From Sulfuritalea sp. (GTDB taxonomy: Bacteria > Pseudomonadota > Gammaproteobacteria > Burkholderiales > Rhodocyclaceae), in contig JALHNN010000035.1 in assembly GCA_022843505.1 (NCBI GenBank), positions 1 through 12,220 of the forward strand: a stretch of DNA of 12,220 nucleotides, read 5' to 3'. A program made the position numbers and the translations under genes. Below are positions 7,028 through 12,220 of this stretch, in pieces (position 1 is the stretch's first letter; the number at the start of each line of letters is the position of its first letter). The notes under the pieces are model-generated. The model ran no database searches and had not been told where the DNA came from. It worked only from the letters and a program-made list of their open reading frames with translations.

Positions 7028-8560
7028 ATGGCCCAACAGATCGCACTCAAGCTCGCCGTCGCCGAAGACCGCCATGCGGCCCTGAAGCGTCATCCATTGC
7101 TGGCCAGGGCCACGGGCCGGGAGCAGCAAACCATGGTGAGCGTTTACTACGATACCGGCAGGCAGGCACTGCGGCGCGCCGGCATCCTCCTGCGCCTGCG
7201 CCGCGAGGGTACATCCTGGACGCAAACCATCAAGCGCCAGGATGAATCCGACGCCGGGCTCACGATCCGGCCGGAGTGGCAGGCGCCCTACCTGAACCAT
7301 TTCGACTTTTCCCATGTCGATGACGGCGACCTGCGCGACTGGCTGCAGCGCGAACGGATTGCCGGCAACATCGCCCCGGTATTCGAGACCAACGTACGGC
7401 GCAACACCTGGACGCTCGAGCCCCGGCCCGGAACGCGCATCCTGGCCAAACTGGACCGGGGCTGGATCGCGTCCGACGGACGCCGGGAACCCATTACCGA
7501 ACTCGAACTGCAATTGACCGCAGGCAGCATCGACGCGATCTATGCCCTGGCGCTGCAACTGGCGGCAAATCTCGCCCTGCCGCCGCTGCTGCTGTCCAAG
7601 GCGGAACGCGGCTACCGCCTGTATCGCAACGCCAAACCCCACCCGACGCGGGCCAGGGAAGTCGACATCCGCCGCGCCGGGGCGCCGTTGGCCGCGTTTC
7701 GCCTGATCGCCCTGGACTGCCTGACCCACCTCCAGTCCAATCACGCCGGCGCGATCCACAGCGACGACGCGGAGTTCGTGCACCAGATGCGCGTCGCCAC
7801 GCGCCGCCTGCGCGCCGCCATGCGCCTGTTTGGTCCGGTCCTGCCGTCCGGGTTTGCCGAGGCGCTGATCCCGCCGCTGCGCGAGCTGATGCGCAGCCTA
7901 GGCCAGGCGCGGGATCTCGACGTGCTGGTCGCGGAAATCGTTGCTCCGGTGTCACGCGCGATTCCGGACGAACCGCGCGTGACCGAACTGGCCAGCGCCA
8001 TCACCAACCGCCAGTATTCCGCTCGCGCCGAGATTCGCCACGTGCTGCGCCAACCCGCCTACGGCCGCCTGCTGCTGCAGGCGGGTCGCCTGCTGCAGCA
8101 GGCGGATTTCGTCGATCCGCGGAACGCCGACGCCGAGGACGCGGCACTGGTCCCGTTCGCCGATCGACGCTTGCGCCGGATGTTGCGCCGGATCCACGAG
8201 CTTGCCGAGGTCGCACGGGTCGACAATCCGCCGTCGCTCCACGAACTGCGCATCGCCATCAAGCGCCTGCGCTACGGGATCGAGTTCTTCGGTGCCCTCA
8301 TCCCCGGAAAATCCGGTGTCACCGTAATCAAACGCCTCGCCGCATTGCAGGAAGAACTGGGGCAGTTGAACGACCTGGCCAGCGCCGGGAACCTGTTGAT
8401 GGTCTGCGCGGGCAGGGAACAGCACCTGCGGGAGGCGGTCACGCTGGTCGGCGGCTGGCACGGCCAGCGCTACGCCGCCCTGCTCGCGGCGATCCCCGAA
8501 CAACTGGAAGAACTGCGGCGCATCAAGCTGCCGCGGCTGAAGCCGGACAGCGGCGAATAG
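7028..8560 (+). CDS. CYTH-CHAD domain protein, probable polyphosphate-associated protein
   Basis: The protein has 510 residues. An N-terminal CYTH (triphosphate tunnel) domain spans about 1-205: LRLRREG, TQTIKR, TELELQL (157-163) and LSKAERGYRL (189-198) match its inner tunnel strands. A CHAD domain covers about 214-505, with its two hallmark helices VHQMRVATRRLRAAMRLF (251-268) and LHELRIAIKRLRYGIEFF (404-421), rich in conserved His, Arg and Lys. CHAD domains are known to bind inorganic polyphosphate, and CYTH enzymes hydrolyse triphosphate-containing substrates or polyphosphate. The opening strand is odd: the ExExK signature reads QIALK (Q4, A6, K8), so both metal-binding Glu are absent. 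Metal-dependent hydrolysis may therefore be weakened or lost while polyphosphate binding remains. The ribosome site is weak. A probable Pho box lies upstream, and the gene is convergent with the ArsC-like gene, ending 25 bases from it. Confidence 0.9.
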   Translation: MAQQIALKLAVAEDRHAALKRHPLLARATGREQQTMVSVYYDTGRQALRRAGILLRLRREGTSWTQTIKRQDESDAGLTIRPEWQAPYLNHFDFSHVDDGDLRDWLQRERIAGNIAPVFETNVRRNTWTLEPRPGTRILAKLDRGWIASDGRREPITELELQLTAGSIDAIYALALQLAANLALPPLLLSKAERGYRLYRNAKPHPTRAREVDIRRAGAPLAAFRLIALDCLTHLQSNHAGAIHSDDAEFVHQMRVATRRLRAAMRLFGPVLPSGFAEALIPPLRELMRSLGQARDLDVLVAEIVAPVSRAIPDEPRVTELASAITNRQYSARAEIRHVLRQPAYGRLLLQAGRLLQQADFVDPRNADAEDAALVPFADRRLRRMLRRIHELAEVARVDNPPSLHELRIAIKRLRYGIEFFGALIPGKSGVTVIKRLAALQEELGQLNDLASAGNLLMVCAGREQHLREAVTLVGGWHGQRYAALLAAIPEQLEELRRIKLPRLKPDSGE

Positions 8561-8585
8561 CGTTCCATCTCGCGGACGCTGCGAC

Positions 8586-9089
8586 TCAGCCGTCCCGGAG
8601 GCCGATCTCGTCGATACGGCTCTTCAATACCACGCGATCCAGCTTGTCCATCGGCAGGCTGGCAAAGATGGTGAGTCGCCGAAACAGCTGGTTATAGGTA
8701 TTGAAGAAGGCGCGCCTGACATCGGCCTCGTCGCCGCTCTCGGCGCAGGGATCGGCATGCGCCCAGTGGGCAAGGATCGGGTTGCCCGGCCAGGCGGCGT
8801 TGATCGCCTCCGGGGCCAGATCGCAAACGGAGATGACGAAATCCAGTTCCAGCAGCCCCGGGGCGGCGAATCGTTGCCAGTCCTTGCTGCGCAGCTTGTC
8901 CACCGCAAGCTTGTTCTTGCTCAGCAGTTCGATTGCGTGGGGATGTACCGCGCCTGCCGGCTCGACGCCGGCGGAGTAGGCGGAGTAACGTCCCGTACCG
9001 ATTGCATTCAACAGGCATTCGGCCATGGGGGAACGCGCCGCGTTCTGCCGGCCGAGGAACAACACTCTGAGTGGGTTGTGGTCAGTCAT
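8586..9089 (-). CDS. ArsC / low-molecular-weight phosphatase-fold protein lacking the catalytic Cys
   Basis: The protein has 167 residues, read right to left from ATG at 9089-9087. It follows the thioredoxin-linked arsenate reductase branch of the low-molecular-weight tyrosine phosphatase fold: a VLFL strand, a P-loop ending NAARSPMAE, then YSAGVEP, LRSKDW, SVCD (86-90), WPG and DP (113-114). In that family the P-loop is CX5R with Cys as nucleophile. Here it is G13-R-Q-N-A-A-R19, with codon GGC at position 13. The family's second redox Cys, eight residues after C89, aligns with N97. Only C89 of the usual redox set remains. Arsenate reductase or phosphatase chemistry by the known mechanism is therefore unlikely; a binding or regulatory role, or a decaying gene, is possible. 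No ars genes are nearby. The frame is intact and full length, which argues against simple decay. Confidence 0.85.
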   Translation of the reverse strand: MTDHNPLRVLFLGRQNAARSPMAECLLNAIGTGRYSAYSAGVEPAGAVHPHAIELLSKNKLAVDKLRSKDWQRFAAPGLLELDFVISVCDLAPEAINAAWPGNPILAHWAHADPCAESGDEADVRRAFFNTYNQLFRRLTIFASLPMDKLDRVVLKSRIDEIGLRDG

Positions 9090-9360
9090 GGCTCAAGCAT
9101 CCGATCCGGTATCGATTCATGGCACCTTACGCGGGGTTCGTTGCAACTTGATTACCGCCGACAAACGCCGGATTGCGTGCCGGTCGATGCTCGACGACGC
9201 ATCCCGTAATCAGGCGGTCATGATGGCGCAACATGGCCAGCCTAGCATTGCCACTCCTCCAGCGCTTGCCGGGTTGGCCACAGGTTTCCTGCCCAGGACA
9301 CCGAATCCCGGCAGCACGCCACCGAATGAAGCTTCAGACCGCGATGCCGGGAGTCCCTCG

Positions 9361-11100
9361 ATGAGCCAGAACATGAATGATCCGGACGACGAATTGCTCG
9401 ATGACCCGACGGAGATCGACGTCCAATCCCCCCCCGCACCCGTTGCCGCCGATGTGCTCGATGCCTGCGAACCCGTCGACCGGCATGCCAAGGTTGCGTC
9501 GGTCATGGAGCACTTCCTGGCCAGACCCGATGTGATCAGCCTGCCGGTGATCGACTCCACGAACGGGCGACCGGTGGGAATGATCAACCAGGCGGCATTC
9601 ATGAGCAACCTGGCAAAGCCCTACCACAAGGAGATCTACTTCGGCCGTTCCTGCAGCATCTTCATGGATAAGGCGCCGGTCATCGTCGACGCCGCCACGC
9701 CGCTGCAGGACGTTTCCGCACGGCTTGCCGAATCCGGCAGTCGCGCAACCGCCGACGGCTTCGTGATCGTGTCCGACAAGCGCTACCTCGGTATCGGCCA
9801 CACCCAGGACGTGTTGCGGGTCATGGCCGAAGTGCACCGGGTGCAAACCCGGCAGCTTGCGATCCGGCGCGACCATCTGGAGGACGTGGTGCGCCGTCGC
9901 ACCGCAGCACTGACCCTGGCGCGGGATGCCGCCAACGCCGCCAATATCGCCAAGAGCGCGTTTCTTGCCAACATGAGCCACGAGATCCGGACGCCGATGA
10001 ACGGCATTCTCGGCATGGCCCACCTGCTGCGCCGCGCCGGCGTAACACCGAAGCAGGCCGAGCGCCTCGATACGATAGAGAAATCCGGCCTGCACCTGCT
10101 CGCCGTCATCAACGACATCCTCGACATCTCGAAGATCGAGGCGCAGAAAGTCGTCCTCGAAGATACGCCGATCAGCCTGCCGGGAGTCCTCGACAATGTC
10201 AGAACGATGCTGTCAGAGGCGGCGGCGCAAAAGAACCTGCGCCTGGAACTGGTGATCGATCTGTTTCCTGGCGATTTGTCCGGCGATGCGGCCCGCCTGC
10301 AGCAAGCGGTTCTCAACTACGCGAGTAATGCGATCAAGTTCACCGATGACGGAACCATAACGCTGCGCGCCGTCTGCCTCGAGGCATCGCCCCATGCCGT
10401 GATGGCCAGGTTCGAAGTCTGCGATACCGGGATCGGCATACCGGCCGAGGCCATCCCGCGACTCTTCAATGCCTTCGAGCAGGCCGACAACTCGACGACG
10501 CGCAGGTACGGCGGAACCGGCCTGGGTCTGGTGATCACGCGGCGCCTGGCCGAATTGATGGGCGGCGAGGCCGGCGTGCGCAGCACGGTCGGCGTCGGCA
10601 GTACGTTCTGGTTCACCGCGAAGTTGAAGCGCCGGGGGGAGAGGGCCAGCCATGACGCGCCCGGCCCGAAGCATCATGCCGAAGCCGATATCCGCCACAG
10701 GCACGCCGGGAAGCGGGTTCTGGTGGTGGACGATGAACCGATCAACCGGATGGTTGCCCGGGTACAGATCGAGGATAGCGGCCTGATAGTGGACAGCGCC
10801 GAAGATGGTGCCCGCGCCATCGAACTGGCGCAGCAGCACTCGTACTCGGCGATCCTGATGGATCTGCGCATGCCGAACGTCGACGGCCTCGAGGCGACGC
10901 GCAGGATACGCCACATGCCTTCCCATTCGCGAACGCCGATCATCGCCATGACGGCGAATGTCTTTGCCGAAGACAAGGCGCGATGCCTTCAGGCGGGGAT
11001 GAACGACTTCCTCATGAAGCCTTTCGCGACGGAACTCCTGTTCGCGATGCTGCTGAAGTGGCTGGCACGGCAGGACTCGCCTGCCGTGCTCGTCGCCTAG
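9361..11100 (+). CDS. Soluble hybrid histidine kinase with N-terminal CBS-type pair (CBS-HisKA-HATPase-REC)
   Basis: The proposed product has 579 residues. The frame is open back to 9025, but the added stretch is compositionally poor and partly antisense to the ArsC-like gene. ATG 9361 has GGGAG seven bases upstream, so I chose it. Residues about 40-155 look like the CBS pair found in proteobacterial signalling proteins (SLPVIDSTNGRPVGMINQ; FMDKAPVIVD; DGFVIVSDKRYLGIG). A coiled linker leads to HisKA with H207 (NMSHEIRTPMNG), then HATPase_c with N box YASNAIKFT (320-328), G1 DTGIGI (355-360), F box NAFEQAD (370-376) and G2 GGTGLGL (384-390). A C-terminal receiver (about 450-570) has D457/D458, phospho-acceptor D501, T531 and K553, all intact. 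No membrane segment is seen, so it should sense a cytosolic ligand, perhaps a nucleotide bound by the CBS pair. No Hpt or output partner for it is adjacent. Confidence 0.9.
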   Translation: MSQNMNDPDDELLDDPTEIDVQSPPAPVAADVLDACEPVDRHAKVASVMEHFLARPDVISLPVIDSTNGRPVGMINQAAFMSNLAKPYHKEIYFGRSCSIFMDKAPVIVDAATPLQDVSARLAESGSRATADGFVIVSDKRYLGIGHTQDVLRVMAEVHRVQTRQLAIRRDHLEDVVRRRTAALTLARDAANAANIAKSAFLANMSHEIRTPMNGILGMAHLLRRAGVTPKQAERLDTIEKSGLHLLAVINDILDISKIEAQKVVLEDTPISLPGVLDNVRTMLSEAAAQKNLRLELVIDLFPGDLSGDAARLQQAVLNYASNAIKFTDDGTITLRAVCLEASPHAVMARFEVCDTGIGIPAEAIPRLFNAFEQADNSTTRRYGGTGLGLVITRRLAELMGGEAGVRSTVGVGSTFWFTAKLKRRGERASHDAPGPKHHAEADIRHRHAGKRVLVVDDEPINRMVARVQIEDSGLIVDSAEDGARAIELAQQHSYSAILMDLRMPNVDGLEATRRIRHMPSHSRTPIIAMTANVFAEDKARCLQAGMNDFLMKPFATELLFAMLLKWLARQDSPAVLVA

Positions 11101-11122
11101 GGAAGCGCCGTACGGGCCGTCA

Positions 11123-11140
11123 CGCCGGCGCAGGCCGGCG
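11123..11140. terminator. GC-rich hairpin between convergent genes
   Basis: CGCCGGC (11123-11129) pairs perfectly with GCCGGCG (11134-11140) across a 4-base loop. It sits 22 bases after the hybrid kinase stop and 5 bases beyond the stop of the convergent lipoprotein gene, so it could serve both strands. No T tract follows on either side, so it is not a canonical intrinsic terminator. Confidence 0.4.
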
Positions 11141-11145
11141 AGCGG

Positions 11146-11403
11146 CTAGTGCTTGGCGCCTACCCACTGTCCGGACTTGCCGTCGCCGGTCGCCTTGCAG
11201 GTCACGGCAACGCCGGCGATGGTCGTCTTCTCATCGACATTGAAGAAGCGGCTCTCGTCGCCCGAGTAGCACTGGGGGCCCGGCTTGGCGGCAGGCGTCG
11301 CGGCGGTCTTTTCGGGAGCGGCGGCAGCCTTTTCGGGAGCGGGCGCCTGGCTGGCACAGGCCGACATCGTCAGGGCTATAAAGGAAGCAATCAGGGTACG
11401 CAT
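11146..11403 (-). CDS. Small putative lipoprotein of unknown function
   Basis: The protein has 85 residues, from ATG 11403. The first 16 residues form a short lipoprotein signal: charged MR, hydrophobic core, and LTMSAC with C16 as the presumed lipidated residue. Next comes an Ala/Pro/Lys linker with a near-repeat PEKAAAA / PEKTAAT (24-37). It is visible in DNA as a 12-base direct repeat 21 bases apart (11308-11319 and 11329-11340). The C-terminal 45 residues hold C45 and C69, which could form a disulfide, and a NVDEKTTIAGVAVTCK segment suggestive of a small beta fold. I do not recognise the family. A GGAG ribosome site nine bases upstream supports the start. A mature product of about 69 residues anchored in the outer or inner membrane is expected. 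It is convergent with the hybrid kinase and lies 99 bases downstream of the hydrolase gene on the same strand. Confidence 0.72.
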   Translation of the reverse strand: MRTLIASFIALTMSACASQAPAPEKAAAAPEKTAATPAAKPGPQCYSGDESRFFNVDEKTTIAGVAVTCKATGDGKSGQWVGAKH

Positions 11404-11502
11404 GACAGGGTTCTCCGGTTGTTTGACAAGGATCCAGCGGGAGATTCTGTTGGCGCCGTGTTACGGGAAGATTGCATTTCCGTTGCCGAACCGGGACGAA
11501 GC

Positions 11503-12220
11503 CTAGGCTTCAGGCGGTGCCCAGGCGGCCACTTGCGCCACGACCCAGCGCGGGTCGTCGAGCGGAAGGTCGTGGCCGGCGTCCGGATGCTCGATCAGCG
11601 GCACGCGCCATGCCGCGGCGAGCCGCCGGGAGCACCGCGGATCGACGAGGCCGTCGCCGGCACTGGCCAGCAGGAGCAGCCTGTCGAGCGGCGGCAATTC
11701 CGGCGCCCGATAGCGCGCCGCGGCCAGCAACTGCCTCAGGGCATTGCCCCGCGACACCGGGTTCTGCGTGCGTAGCCGAGTCCATTCGGCCAGCACCGCC
11801 GGGGGGTTGGGCGGATGCCGCGCAGTCATCGCCAGCACCGCCCGTTCGATGTCTGCCGCGGGCGGTGGCAGCGCGATGAGGCGCAGGAGGCGCAGGTAAT
11901 TCGCCGGACGCAGGCGCTGAACGAAGGAACTGAAGGGCCTCAGGCTGGTATTGACCAGCACGGCCCGATCGATGTCGCCGGGATGGCGCCGGGCCCAGGC
12001 CACGGTCACCATGGCGCCGAGCGACATCGCAAGCACGCGGCAAGGACGGACGATCCCGCGCCGCGCGACTTCGCCGTGGAGCCAGTCTGCCATTGCCGCC
12101 ACCGAGGCGGGACTGAGCATCTGGTTGAGGCGGCCGTTTCCCGGCAAGTCCAGGCAATGCACCGGCGCGCCAAGGGCGATTTCGAGTTCGCCGGGGAAAC
12201 TCCCCCAATGTCGCGATTCC
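11503..12220 (-). CDS. Alpha/beta hydrolase (BioH/MhpC-like), 5' end outside window
   Basis: The frame runs from the right edge leftward to the TAG at 11505-11503, giving about 238 visible residues. A GTG at 12162 is only an internal Val: in-frame codons before it encode ESRHWGSFPGELE..., and the HWG/FP-to-LDLPGNG pattern is typical of the oxyanion-hole region in this fold. The nucleophile elbow is LAMSLGAM (GxSxG with the first Gly replaced by Ala), the acid is probably the Asp in SAGDGLVD, and the base is the His in DAGHDLPLDD. All three catalytic elements are thus present. The cap region is Arg/Leu-rich and helical. Substrate cannot be told from sequence; BioH-type methyl esterase activity or another small-ester hydrolase are options. 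The true start lies beyond 12220, so only a few tens of residues are missing. Confidence 0.88.
   Translation of the reverse strand, partial: ESRHWGSFPGELEIALGAPVHCLDLPGNGRLNQMLSPASVAAMADWLHGEVARRGIVRPCRVLAMSLGAMVTVAWARRHPGDIDRAVLVNTSLRPFSSFVQRLRPANYLRLLRLIALPPPAADIERAVLAMTARHPPNPPAVLAEWTRLRTQNPVSRGNALRQLLAAARYRAPELPPLDRLLLLASAGDGLVDPRCSRRLAAAWRVPLIEHPDAGHDLPLDDPRWVVAQVAAWAPPEA

Noticed and set aside
6545..7783. 412-codon open frame on the minus strand spanning the CheY-like gene, the gap and the CYTH region
   Set aside because: It covers two unrelated real genes plus their regulatory gap and has no domain signature.
8087..8104. Perfect 18-base palindrome CGCCTGCTGCAGCAGGCG
   Set aside because: It lies inside the CHAD coding region, where repeated Leu-Leu-Gln helix codons (GRLLLQA, GRLLQQA) explain it.
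9090..9360. Possible sigma-54 or other promoter before the hybrid kinase
   Set aside because: TGGC-like words occur but none has the required spacing to a GC element. I see no defensible promoter in this gap.
12160..12162. GTG as start codon of the right-end hydrolase
   Set aside because: Upstream in-frame codons encode conserved family sequence, so this codon is internal and the gene runs off the window.

Overview
The window reads as chromosomal DNA of a high-GC Gram-negative bacterium, most likely a betaproteobacterium of the Rhodocyclales type. This is inferred from protein flavour, codon use and gene mix, not from a marker gene. I see no RNA genes, insertion sequences, CRISPR arrays or phage genes. 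Coding density is high and no gene-free stretch exceeds 300 bases.

Layout: (1) Positions 2-1208, plus strand, hold the end of a GT4 glycosyltransferase followed 7 bases later by a LpxH-like metallophosphoesterase, an envelope-type pair. (2) Positions 1325-6883, plus strand, form a compact five-gene signalling operon: a membrane-anchored CheA-like kinase (TM-sensor-TM-HAMP-PAS-Hpt-ATPase, no CheW-like domain), a very small membrane-anchored MCP-hairpin protein with a TTG start, a CheX-like protein, a degenerate-receiver plus CheX-like fusion, and a CheY-like regulator. No CheW, CheR, CheB or flagellar gene is visible. (3) Positions 6952-8560 hold a probable Pho box and a CYTH-CHAD protein (polyphosphate-associated domains). 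Its first CYTH signature has lost both glutamates. (4) Position 9089 back to 8586, minus strand, encodes an ArsC/low-molecular-weight-phosphatase-fold protein in which the nucleophilic Cys is Gly. (5) Positions 9361-11100, plus strand, encode a soluble CBS-pair hybrid histidine kinase. (6) The minus-strand right end has a small putative lipoprotein and an alpha/beta hydrolase that runs off the window.

The most interesting unit is the 1325-6883 operon. Its parts are those of a chemosensory phosphorelay, but sensor and kinase are fused. The MCP part is reduced to a short hairpin with no room for a usual adaptation region, and two phosphatase-like CheX relatives precede a single CheY. A plausible model is that the kinase senses through its periplasmic or PAS domain, the hairpin protein organises or gates the kinase, phosphate passes from H591 to D53 of the CheY-like protein, and the CheX-like proteins remove it. 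That model is inference. The domain calls rest on visible motifs. The signalling genes also look less GC-rich than their neighbours in the few lines I counted by hand.
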